Assembly (NCBI GenBank): GCA_017509605.1
Contig: JAFWPH010000014.1
Span: 1-64,000, forward strand
Direction of reading: 5' to 3'
DNA: 64,000 nucleotides
DNA from: Bacteroidaceae bacterium
Lineage (GTDB): Bacteria; Bacteroidota; Bacteroidia; Bacteroidales; Bacteroidaceae
Shown: one piece after another, positions 50,044-58,823 of the stretch
Layout of the letters: the number at the start of each line of letters is the position of its first letter
How positions within the stretch are numbered: position 1 is the first letter of the stretch
Translations under genes and position numbers: made by a program
The notes under the pieces: model-generated
Database searches by the model: none
What the model saw: only the letters and a program-made list of their open reading frames with translations
Told to the model about the DNA's origin: nothing

Positions 50044-51432
50044 CTACTTGGCAGTCCAACCGTCGGTAGTCACGGTGAAGAAGAAATCGCTGCCAGTGAT
50101 GAAGGCAGGTCCGTCAACTTGCGAGCCAGCACCAGCATTGTTGAGTATCAGGTGGTACTCTTGACCGTTACCTTCGTATGTGAACACCACGTATTCAGTG
50201 CCGTTCACTGTCTCCTTGCTGTAGTTGGTCTTGCCAGGCCATTCTCCGAAGAGTTCGGGCAGTCCGTCGCCCCAAGCGTAGAGGCCTAAGGCATCCCAAC
50301 CCGTCTGGTTTTCGATGTAGATCTTGTGTGCGCCAGCGTAGTTGGCAGGATTGATTTCTGTCACACCACCATCGCTTAATTCCAGATAGACATCGTGGTC
50401 GATGGTGTATGCGAAGTCGGTCAACTGAGTGCCGCCACCGTTGTTGTTGAAGATGAGGTTCTGGTTCAGACCAGTGTTGGCCTCGCCCATATCCCAGTAG
50501 AGATACTCATTTCCCTTGATGGTCTGTGTGCCTGTAGGAGCGGCTCCAGGCCAGCCTCCTCCGAGGTCGTTCACGTCACCCCACTGGTAGAGTGTGATGG
50601 CATCCCATGTGGTCTTGTTGATGACATAAACCACGTATCCGTCGTGCTTAGGATCTGCTGTGAGTTCCTCCACACCGCTTGTGGTAACTCTCAGATATAC
50701 ATCGTGGTTGATGGTGTAGGCGAAGTCGGCCAACTGCTGTCCCTGGCCGCCGTCATTGAAGATGAGGTTCTGGTTCAGTCCGGTATTGGCTGCGCCCATG
50801 TCCCAATAGAGGTATTTCGTGCCGTTGATGGTCTGTGTGCCTGTAGGAGCAGCGCCAGGCCAGTCACCGTTGAGGTTGTTTACATCGCCCCACTGGTAGA
50901 GGTGGAGGTCCCAACCCGTCTCGTCGATCACATACACCACGAAACCGTCGTGTTCAACAGTAGGTTCGTCATCAGCGCTCTTGTAGTAGCTTTCCCAGCG
51001 CTGTCCCCAGACATTAGTGAAGGTACCTACGGCAGGGTTGTCGTTGTGTATGGCCTGCACTCCCTTGATGGTGTATTCCATGCCCTGAGTGGCAGAATAG
51101 AAGCGGAAGCCGTCGGCCAGGGTCTTGCCACCGACATAAGCGTTAGGGTCGATATATACACCCCATTTCATGTCGCTCTTGGGGGCTTTGGTGAGGAGGT
51201 AGGCAGGATTGCCAATTGCGGCGCTGTCTCCGTTGAAAGCACCGATGATATAGATTTCCTCGTCAACTGATGTTCCGAAGGGAGCGATGAACTCGAGGAG
51301 GATGCGGTCGGCACGTGTCTCGAACTGCTGGCGTTCGTGGTCGAACACGATGTCATCGTCGCTTGAGCAACTGCTCATGAATCCAATGAAAGGAAGCAAC
51401 AGTGCCAAGAACCATAATATATTTTTCTTCAT
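50044..51432 (-). CDS. SusE/SusF-like surface starch-binding lipoprotein
   Basis: 462 aa. Lipobox MSSC (Cys about 22). N-terminal Ig-like part with a SusF-type segment (GTSVDEEIYIIGAFNGDS), then three tandem starch-binding modules. Two are nearly identical (LYQWGDVNDLGGGWPGAAPT and LNQNLIFN), the third is shorter (LYAWGDGLPELFGEWPG). The WGD and Trp residues are the expected starch contacts of CBM26-like domains. It binds starch at the surface with SusC/SusD. Confidence 0.88.
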   Translation of the reverse strand: MKKNILWFLALLLPFIGFMSSCSSDDDIVFDHERQQFETRADRILLEFIAPFGTSVDEEIYIIGAFNGDSAAIGNPAYLLTKAPKSDMKWGVYIDPNAYVGGKTLADGFRFYSATQGMEYTIKGVQAIHNDNPAVGTFTNVWGQRWESYYKSADDEPTVEHDGFVVYVIDETGWDLHLYQWGDVNNLNGDWPGAAPTGTQTINGTKYLYWDMGAANTGLNQNLIFNDGGQGQQLADFAYTINHDVYLRVTTSGVEELTADPKHDGYVVYVINKTTWDAITLYQWGDVNDLGGGWPGAAPTGTQTIKGNEYLYWDMGEANTGLNQNLIFNNNGGGTQLTDFAYTIDHDVYLELSDGGVTEINPANYAGAHKIYIENQTGWDALGLYAWGDGLPELFGEWPGKTNYSKETVNGTEYVVFTYEGNGQEYHLILNNAGAGSQVDGPAFITGSDFFFTVTTDGWTAK

Positions 51433-51571
51433 AATGTTCTGATTTATTAATTTGGATTATAATTGTCCCGAATTTGCGAATTATAGAATGATTCTTTTAT
51501 ATATCTCGATGAGTCGAAATCGTTATTAATCCCGATTGATCGAATAAAAGATTTTAGTTGTCCCGAATAAT

Positions 51572-53395
51572 TTATTTGGATTGGTAAGCGGGATTCTGTA
51601 TCAGACCGGGGTTCACGGCGATTGCCGTAGCGGGGAGTGGATACCATTCGTACTTTCTGTCGCGCTTGGCAGGAAGGTTCACGCCGTCTTCTGTAGCGCG
51701 TCCCCAGAACCACCATGTGCCCTGTGTGAACTTGTCGAAACGACGAAGGTCTGTGCGTCGGCGGTTGCCCTCGCCCAAGTATTCCTTGCCCCATTCAGAG
51801 AGCATCCAGTCCATGTTGAACTCACTGAAGCCAGGACCTGGAACAGAGAGGGCGTCGCTGTTTGTGTAATAGCGTTTGCGAACAGCGTCCACATACTTCT
51901 TGGCTTCTCCGCTGTTGCCCTTGCGCATCTCGCATTCAGCGATGTTGTAGTACACTTCTGCAAGGCGGAACTGCACGTCGTCGATGTCCTTGAAACCGCT
52001 TCCCGATTCAGCAGGATAGAGCGGATACTTCATCATGCGCACACCAGAGTTGGTCTCGCCCCAGCGAGGGCTCATCACGGGCTCAAGCGTACGTCCCAAA
52101 TTCAGGAAGGTACCTATTTGGTCCACATACACGAGGTCCTGTCCGTCTCGGTCGGCGTCGGCTTTCAGTACTTCACCAGTGCCATAGTTTGCGCGAATGG
52201 TGCCTTTGAGGAACATGCCCGGGCCATGTGTGCCAGTAGCGGCGTCGAATGTATAGTTCTGTTTGCGGATGTCGCGGTCGTCGAAGCGCTCGTAGGGTGC
52301 GCCCAACTTGTCGCCATAGTCTGCGAGGAAACTCTTGGCTCCTTCGCTTCCACCCAATGGCTGAACGGTGCCGGTGTTGTCGTATGATGGTGTGAGGCAG
52401 ACGCAGTTCCATGCTCCGATGCCACCGTAGAGGTCCATGTTGTTGCAATAGACATTGTAGTTGTAGGGCATCATCACCATGGTACGTACGTTGCAGAGCG
52501 CGTTGGTGGCACCTATGCCATCATTGGCAGCCAGAGCGAAAACCACTTCTGGGCAGCTGGTGTTGTTGATGGAGAAGATGTCGCGCCAGTTCTCGGCGAG
52601 ACCGTAAGTGCCGTATTTACCATTGATGATATCCTTCGACAGGGCCTCACATTCATCGAATTTGCTTTCACCGATGAAGAGTTGGGCATTGAGCAGCAGA
52701 CGGGCCTTGAGCATTCTGTTCATGCCTTGGTTGGCTCGGTTGACCAGTGCGTGTTTGGCGTCATCCATGCCCAGCGCGGGGCAACTCTCGTCGAGCTCAG
52801 TGGCGATAAAGTCGAAAATTTTCTTGCAAGAGGTGTTCCAGTCGGCATCGGCTGTGCCAGGCACCTCACTGGTGACAGCTGTATTCAAAGGCAGTGCGCC
52901 TCCCCAAAGCTCGAAGAGGCAGTAGTAGTTCCACGCGCGGATGGTGCGCACTTCAGCCACATATTGCTCCAGTGCAGCGTCGCTCATACCGAGACTTGAG
53001 GCATTGAGTCCCTCAAGGTCGCCCAGCAACTGGTTGGCCAGTCCGATGGCAGTCCATGCGTTGGACCATGCGTCGCGCACAATCTTGGACTCCTCGGTCC
53101 AGTTATGCCATGAGAGTGTGATTTTCTCTGCTTCGTCCCATCCCCAAAGGCCGCCATTCCATGCGCGCCAAGTGATTTGGTCAGCAGGGTATTCCGAAAG
53201 GTGGAAGAAATGTTCGCCGGCAAGGGTAGAAGAGGTCTGGTTGTAGATGGCAGCCACTGCGCCGATCACGCTTGCTTCGTTCTGGTAATAGACGCTCGCG
53301 TCGATGCGGTCGTAAACCTTCTCGTCGAGGTCGGTGCATGCCGACAAGCCGATTCCCATTGCCACTGCTATGATGCTATATTTGATTGCTTTCAT
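51572..53395 (-). CDS. SusD-like starch-binding lipoprotein
   Basis: 607 aa. Lipobox LSAC (Cys about 20), then TDLDEKVYDRIDASVYYQNEASVIGAVAAIYNQT. SusD helical fold with VAEVRTIRAWNYYCLFELWGG and the late motif FRLAEVYYNIAECEMRKGNS and GNRRRTDLRRF. Partner of the SusC gene 62 nt upstream. The 139-bp gap to the SusE/F gene is AT-rich and holds three TCCCGAATT-like motifs also seen after the palindromic element at 25.5 kb. Confidence 0.94.
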   Translation of the reverse strand: MKAIKYSIIAVAMGIGLSACTDLDEKVYDRIDASVYYQNEASVIGAVAAIYNQTSSTLAGEHFFHLSEYPADQITWRAWNGGLWGWDEAEKITLSWHNWTEESKIVRDAWSNAWTAIGLANQLLGDLEGLNASSLGMSDAALEQYVAEVRTIRAWNYYCLFELWGGALPLNTAVTSEVPGTADADWNTSCKKIFDFIATELDESCPALGMDDAKHALVNRANQGMNRMLKARLLLNAQLFIGESKFDECEALSKDIINGKYGTYGLAENWRDIFSINNTSCPEVVFALAANDGIGATNALCNVRTMVMMPYNYNVYCNNMDLYGGIGAWNCVCLTPSYDNTGTVQPLGGSEGAKSFLADYGDKLGAPYERFDDRDIRKQNYTFDAATGTHGPGMFLKGTIRANYGTGEVLKADADRDGQDLVYVDQIGTFLNLGRTLEPVMSPRWGETNSGVRMMKYPLYPAESGSGFKDIDDVQFRLAEVYYNIAECEMRKGNSGEAKKYVDAVRKRYYTNSDALSVPGPGFSEFNMDWMLSEWGKEYLGEGNRRRTDLRRFDKFTQGTWWFWGRATEDGVNLPAKRDRKYEWYPLPATAIAVNPGLIQNPAYQSK

Positions 53396-53457
53396 AATGA
53401 TATGGTTCTATTATAGGTTTGTTATTTCGTTCTTTCATTAGGCATTGACCATAAAGA

Positions 53458-56400
53458 TTAATGGAAACGCAGTGTGACGCCAAGGCTGACTTGTGTGGCC
53501 TGTGGGTAGGCGCTGTTGGAATCCACTCCAGGAGTGATGCCTGTGGAGGTGACGATAGAAGGGTTGTTGCCGTCGTAGCCAGTGATTGTGAGCAGGTTCT
53601 TCGCTGTGAGGAAAACACGAAGGCTTTCCACTGTGTCACGTTTCTTGGGCGAGAAATTGTAGCCCACGGTGATGTTGTCGAGTTTGAAGTAACTGCCGTT
53701 CTCCAGGAAGAAGCTGCTGATGACGCTTCCGCCAGCCTTCACGTCGGGATAGTCGGTGTAGGCGGTACGGAGCACGTTGTCTGTACCGCAGCCCTGCAGC
53801 CCCATACCGTATTTTCGCATGTTGAAGATCTTGTAACCGAGAGCGCCACGCCAGAGCATGTTCATATCCCAGTTCTTGTAACGGAAGTAGTTGGTCCAGT
53901 TGAGGAAATGCTTGGGGGCTCCGTTGCCGATGTTGCGCTTCCATGAAGCGTCGGCGACAGAAGCTGGCTGTGCGTTGCCGTCGTTGTCATAGACCAGCAG
54001 CAGTCCGTTCTCGTCGATACCTGCATGCTCATAGCCAAAGAACTGTCCCATCTTGCCGCCTTCTTGCACACGGAAGAAATACTCGCTGGTGCCAAGACCT
54101 GGTTTCTGGTAGAGGTCGAGGTATGCCATCTGATAGACATCGCTTGAGAGTTTGGACAGTTTGGTGGTGCCGACACTCCAGTTGACGCCGGTGGTCCACT
54201 TGAGGTCTTTCTTGGCGAGCACATCGTAATCAAGACTGACTTCGAATCCAGTGTTTTTGGTAGTACCCACGTTCACGAGTATGTTGGGGTAGATGAACGG
54301 TGGCTGTGGTGCTGTGTAGTTGTAAAGCAGGTCTTTCGAGCGACGGTCGAAATATTCCGCACTACCGCGCAAGCGTCCGTCGAGTGCCACGAAGTCGATA
54401 CCTACGTTGAAGGCAGTGGATTTCTCCCAAGCCAAGTCGTTGTTACCGTTGAGTGATGGAGCGTATCCGTTTACCCAACTACCGTTAATGTAGTAGGCAC
54501 CATAACCGCTATAGGTGGCAAGCGAGCGGTAAGCGTCGAAGTCGGAACGACCGGTCACACCATAAGAGATGCGTGGTTTCAGGCTCTGGAACACGCTTGT
54601 CAGAGGCTCTGCGAACGGAGTCTTAGTGATTTCCCATGCTGCAGAGATGGAGGGGAAGTTACCCCATTTCTTGTTCTTACCGAACTTGGTGCTTCCTTCG
54701 CGACGTATTGAAGCGGCGACGAAGACCATGTCCTTGAAATTGTAGTTCACGCGTCCGAAGAAACCAATCAATGTGGATTCGCTTCGTCCAGCCCAGAGGT
54801 TGGCTTTGCCATCTTGCAAGTAGCCACCGTTGCTAATGCCGTGGTAACTCAGGTTGTCATAGACGAAATCATAGTTTTCAGAACCGCTCTGCTCCCAGTT
54901 GCTGCGCTCCCAGCTGTAGCCCACAACGGCTTTCAGTTCATGGTCCTCAAGGGTGAGCGTGTAGTTGCCAAGCCATTCCAGACGGTTGGTCCACCATTTC
55001 TGGTAGTTGATGTTGGCATGTCCTGCATAGCCTTGCCAATAACTCTCACTTGATGTGGTGGGTGAATAGAAGTTCGACTTCAAATCGTTGTACTGGAGTG
55101 CGTAACTCAACGAGGTGTTGAGGTAGTGATGTTCAGTAGAGAGGATGTTCACCTTCACGTCGGCATTGCCGAGGAGATAGATGCGGTCACCGTTGCTCAC
55201 GTTCTCTTTCAGGTCGTTCACGGGGTTGTGGATACCAGAGGGAGATTCGGGCTGGTAGTAGCTGCCGTCCTCGTTCTTCACGGGAAGGGTGGGATTCATG
55301 GTCAGAGCGGTGTCGAACAGTCCGTCGCTGCCCCATTTCTCATGCACCTTTCGGCCAGAGATGGAGGAGTTGAACTGTACACGGTTGTTGAGCACACGCT
55401 GTTCGCCTACGAAGCGTCCACCGTATTCCTCACGTCCGCTGACGATGTCAAGTCCATTTCCTTTCTTATAGTTGAGCGAGGCGCTGAAGAAACCGTTCTT
55501 CGAAGTGTTGTCGATAGAGATGTACTGATTGTGGCTGTAGCTGACGGGTCGTGTGATTTCGTCCCACCAGTCGGTGTCGCCACCATAGTCCTGTCCGCGG
55601 CGTGAGCGGCGGAACTCCTCAGTGGAGAGAATGTCGGGTTTTGATTTCTGGAAATTCAGGGCGACGTAACTGTCGTAAGTCACGGTGGTCACGCCCTGTG
55701 CGCCACTGCCTTTCTTGGTGGTGACGAGAATCACGCCATTGGCTCCACGTGTACCGTAGATGGCAGCCGAACCTGCATCCTTCAGGACGGTGATGCTCTC
55801 CACGTCCTGTGTGGCGATGTTGCGGAGATCGCCACCAGCGATACCGTCAATTACAATCAGCGGACCATTGGAGGCAGTCAATGACCCAGCACCGCGGATT
55901 TGGATGTTAGTCATCGAGTTGGGGTTGGCGTCGGCTGTTGAGGAAACATTCAGTCCAGGCACCTTACCTGCCACCAATGCCATAGCATCTGTGGCGGCGC
56001 CTTGGTTGAACTGTTCCTTGTTGACTTGAACCACGGAACTTGAGATTTCTTTCTTTGCCAAAGAACCGTAGCCCACGACAACCACGTCTTCCAGTTGTGC
56101 AACGTCCTCATGGAGTGTCACCTCCATGCCGTTGGCAGCTTTAAGTTCTTGCGGCACGAAGCCAATGTAGCTGAAGACCAGTGTGGCACCGGGCTTGCAC
56201 TCTACTTGGAAGTTTCCTGTGATGTCGGTGACAGCACCCGTCTGTGTGCCTTTCACCGTCACATAGGCTCCGATGAGGTCTTCTCCCGTGTTGTCTTTCA
56301 CATGACCTTTGATGGTGGTCTGTGCCATGACGTTCATGGAGAAGAATGCAACTGCGCATAGCGTCAGCATGCGGCAGATAAGGTTTTGCGTTTTTTTCAT
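53458..56400 (-). CDS. SusC-like TonB-dependent maltooligosaccharide importer
   Basis: 980 aa. Signal peptide (to about 26, AVAFFSMNVMAQ), carboxypeptidase-like domain 27-105 (IKGHVKDNTGEDLIGAYVTV), TonB box region VVVVGYGSLAKKE, plug (PLIVIDGIAGGDLRN, VESITVLKDAGSAAIYGTRG), then barrel ending in VSLGVTLRFH. With GH97, GH13 and SusE/F neighbours its substrate is starch or maltooligosaccharides. 161 bp after the GH97 gene, where a repeat block lies. Confidence 0.95.
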   Translation of the reverse strand: MKKTQNLICRMLTLCAVAFFSMNVMAQTTIKGHVKDNTGEDLIGAYVTVKGTQTGAVTDITGNFQVECKPGATLVFSYIGFVPQELKAANGMEVTLHEDVAQLEDVVVVGYGSLAKKEISSSVVQVNKEQFNQGAATDAMALVAGKVPGLNVSSTADANPNSMTNIQIRGAGSLTASNGPLIVIDGIAGGDLRNIATQDVESITVLKDAGSAAIYGTRGANGVILVTTKKGSGAQGVTTVTYDSYVALNFQKSKPDILSTEEFRRSRRGQDYGGDTDWWDEITRPVSYSHNQYISIDNTSKNGFFSASLNYKKGNGLDIVSGREEYGGRFVGEQRVLNNRVQFNSSISGRKVHEKWGSDGLFDTALTMNPTLPVKNEDGSYYQPESPSGIHNPVNDLKENVSNGDRIYLLGNADVKVNILSTEHHYLNTSLSYALQYNDLKSNFYSPTTSSESYWQGYAGHANINYQKWWTNRLEWLGNYTLTLEDHELKAVVGYSWERSNWEQSGSENYDFVYDNLSYHGISNGGYLQDGKANLWAGRSESTLIGFFGRVNYNFKDMVFVAASIRREGSTKFGKNKKWGNFPSISAAWEITKTPFAEPLTSVFQSLKPRISYGVTGRSDFDAYRSLATYSGYGAYYINGSWVNGYAPSLNGNNDLAWEKSTAFNVGIDFVALDGRLRGSAEYFDRRSKDLLYNYTAPQPPFIYPNILVNVGTTKNTGFEVSLDYDVLAKKDLKWTTGVNWSVGTTKLSKLSSDVYQMAYLDLYQKPGLGTSEYFFRVQEGGKMGQFFGYEHAGIDENGLLLVYDNDGNAQPASVADASWKRNIGNGAPKHFLNWTNYFRYKNWDMNMLWRGALGYKIFNMRKYGMGLQGCGTDNVLRTAYTDYPDVKAGGSVISSFFLENGSYFKLDNITVGYNFSPKKRDTVESLRVFLTAKNLLTITGYDGNNPSIVTSTGITPGVDSNSAYPQATQVSLGVTLRFH

Positions 56401-56440
56401 CCTTCTTTTAGTTTAAGTTAGTATAAATATGAATATATTA

Positions 56441-56530
56441 ATTGGAAGTTAATTCGCTTTGCTCATGGAAGTTAAAATGGGAGTTAATTCGCTTCGCTCA
56501 TGGAAGTTAAATGGGACGTTAGGATTGTTG
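56441..56530. repeat. TTCGCTTCGCTCATGGAAGTTA tandem block between GH97 and SusC
   Basis: GGAAGTTAATTCGCTTTGCT and GGGAGTTAATTCGCTTCGCT alternate with CATGGAAGTTAAA, then GGACGTTAGGATTGTTGGTG. It matches the modules at 27.2, 29.5 and 32.1 kb. It is transcribed if GH97 and SusC share an mRNA. Confidence 0.88.
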
Positions 56531-56561
56531 GTGGTTTGTCCGTTTTTCGAATCACTTTCCT

Positions 56562-58562
56562 TTACTGGCATTTCTCAATCCGAATGGCGGCTCCGCCACT
56601 GCGGGCAAGTTTGATGTGAAGTGTTGTGGTCTTATCAACCTCTAACTGGCGGATGGTCATCGGATAAGGGTTGGTCTCATAGTCGGCTTCTGGCCCGTCC
56701 TCATAGATGATGGCTCGATATGAGGCCCCTTCGTCGAGGAAGTCAAGGCTGATGTCGAGTCGGCGTGCCTGTTCGTTGGTGATGCTGCCGATGAACCAAC
56801 GGTCGCCCCCACGTTCCTTTCGTGCTATGGTCACATATTCTCCGATGATGCCGTTGGTGACAAGGGTTTTGCTCCATGTGGTAGGGCAACTTTCAATAAA
56901 GGTGAGTGCGGGTTGTCCTTCGTAGTTCTCAATGGCGTCGGCTGCCATCTGCAACGGACTGTAGATGACCACAAACTCTCCAAGTTGTTTGGCGAGGGTG
57001 GAGTGGGGGTGAGTGCCTTTAACCACCTCTGAGAAATTGAAGATGGCAGGCGTGAAGTCGGTCGGGCCCGCCAGTCCCCGTGTGAAGGGCAGTGTCACGG
57101 TGTGGCTCGGGGGATTGCCGCCATTCCTGTCCCATGCGTTGTATTCTTGTCCACGCACACCCTCTTGAGTCATCAGGTTTGGCAGTGTGCGTTGTATGCC
57201 TGTCGGCATTGCAGGTTCGTGGTTGTCAATCATGATATGGTGTTTGGCAGCTGTCTCAATCACTTTTCGATAGTGACGGATGCCGTATTGCGACTTGGCC
57301 AGTTCCTTGCCATCAAACAGATGCCCCACATAGCCAGTCTTCACCGCTCGAATTCCCAGACGAGAGAACCATGCGAAAGCTTCGTCCATTTGGCTCTCCA
57401 GCAGGCGGGTGTTGCCCCATGTCTCGGTGTGGCCGATAAATCGTACACCTTTCTCGAGGCCATATCGGCAAACCTCCTCAAGGTTGAAGTCGGGATAGGA
57501 TTTCAGATAACTGATTTTCTCGCCTTCTCCCCAGCCATAGTTCCAGCCCTCGGCCAGCACGCCACTGAATCCATGTCGGGCGGCGAAGTCCATATAGCGC
57601 TTCACGTTTTCTGTGGTGGCGCCATGTGTGGGTCCCATCTCCCATGTGTTGGCTTTCTTGTGGATACTCCACCAGATGCCAATGTAGCGTCCTGGCTCTA
57701 TCCATGAAGTGTCGTCGATCTTACATGGTTCGTTCAAGTTGAGCATCAGGTGGGATGTGATCAAGTCGCCGGCACTCTGTCCGATGATGATGGTGCGCCA
57801 AGGGGTTTTCTTTTCTCCCGTAGCATAGACTTTCACTCCGTTCTGCCATGGGGTGAGGGCCGACAGCAGTTTTACGCCTCTGTCTGAAGTGCGGGGTGTG
57901 AGGTTCAGACTGGCGTAGTCTTCCAAAGCAGCCTCATGAATGGCAAGGAAAAGGTGTTCGGCGTACTCGATGGTGAGTGGTGTGCAGACGGTGTCTTTCT
58001 TGCTCAGCAAGTCTTTGGTGTAAATGCCTTCGAAGTACTCGGTGTGGTTGGATGGAATTGACCAAGCCTTGGCGTCGTGTGCCAAGGTAAACTCGGTCAA
58101 TTCTTCCTGAATACAATACTCTTTACCTTGATTGGCATCGCCCAGTATATACCTGAAACCTACACCGTCGTTGAATACCCGGAAAACGACAGTCATTTTC
58201 ATCTTGCCCACTGTCTTCTCCTGAAAACTGACGGACAATTCATTATAATTGTTTCTGACGGTTTCGTCTTCGCCCCAGAGCTGGGTCCAAGTCTCGTCTT
58301 TCTGACTACGTGTGCTGCCATTGATTTTGCAGTTGTCGCCCACAGTCCCGATATTTGTCTGGAATCCGAGATGCGATTCGTTCACAATACGTTCGCCCAG
58401 GTAATCCACACAATAGAAAGGTCTGTTCTTATTCAGTCCAACTTCGACAGTCAGTTTGCCATCGGGTGAACTGACTTTGAGCGGTTTTGATTGGCATACG
58501 GATACGCTCAATGCCAGAATGGCACAGAGGGTAAGTAGTCGTTTTGCACAAGCCTTTTTCAT
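56562..58562 (-). CDS. GH97 alpha-glucosidase (SusB-like)
   Basis: 666 aa. Signal peptide (KRLLTLCAILALSVSVCQS). GH97 N-domain (SPDGKLTVEVGLN, YCVDYLGERIV), barrel with GRYIGIWWSIHKKANTWEMG, GFSGVLAEGWNYGWGEGE, then IDNHEPAMPTGIQRTLPNLM and TQEGVRGQEYNAWDRNGGNP. The Glu residues in HEP and QEGVRGQEY are those expected for the inverting, Ca-dependent branch typified by SusB. Periplasmic; releases glucose from maltooligosaccharides. First gene of the starch operon. Confidence 0.92.
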   Translation of the reverse strand: MKKACAKRLLTLCAILALSVSVCQSKPLKVSSPDGKLTVEVGLNKNRPFYCVDYLGERIVNESHLGFQTNIGTVGDNCKINGSTRSQKDETWTQLWGEDETVRNNYNELSVSFQEKTVGKMKMTVVFRVFNDGVGFRYILGDANQGKEYCIQEELTEFTLAHDAKAWSIPSNHTEYFEGIYTKDLLSKKDTVCTPLTIEYAEHLFLAIHEAALEDYASLNLTPRTSDRGVKLLSALTPWQNGVKVYATGEKKTPWRTIIIGQSAGDLITSHLMLNLNEPCKIDDTSWIEPGRYIGIWWSIHKKANTWEMGPTHGATTENVKRYMDFAARHGFSGVLAEGWNYGWGEGEKISYLKSYPDFNLEEVCRYGLEKGVRFIGHTETWGNTRLLESQMDEAFAWFSRLGIRAVKTGYVGHLFDGKELAKSQYGIRHYRKVIETAAKHHIMIDNHEPAMPTGIQRTLPNLMTQEGVRGQEYNAWDRNGGNPPSHTVTLPFTRGLAGPTDFTPAIFNFSEVVKGTHPHSTLAKQLGEFVVIYSPLQMAADAIENYEGQPALTFIESCPTTWSKTLVTNGIIGEYVTIARKERGGDRWFIGSITNEQARRLDISLDFLDEGASYRAIIYEDGPEADYETNPYPMTIRQLEVDKTTTLHIKLARSGGAAIRIEKCQ

Positions 58563-58680
58563 CGTTATCTTCTCGTTTAGTTAGTTGATAGAAGAAAAAA
58601 CTATGCAAAGAAATAAAGGCTATGAGACGCGAAAATCGATGTCGATGCTTATCATATCCCTGCATGAGATTTTTCGCTTG

Positions 58681-58711
58681 CAAAAGTACGGCGACAAATC
58701 CCATTATACAA
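58681..58711 (-). promoter_or_regulatory. Predicted promoter of the starch PUL
   Basis: On the minus strand TTG (58711-58709), 20 bp, then a perfect -7 box TACTTTTG (58688-58681). The leader is about 110 nt. Repeats CATATCCCTGCATGAG lie within it; no clear operator found. Confidence 0.65.
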
Positions 58712-58823
58712 GTGTGTCAAAGAAAAATCTAAATCAATATTTTTGTAATTGGTTGATTATCAGTATTGTTATTGAATACTGAATACAATAATATCAAAAC
58801 TCCTTCATGGGTGTTTTTCAGCA

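Noticed and set aside
51433-51571. Three TCCCGAATT-like motifs between SusE/F and SusD
   Set aside because: Similar to sequence after the 25.5-kb palindrome, but copies are short and AT-rich; not enough to call a separate element.
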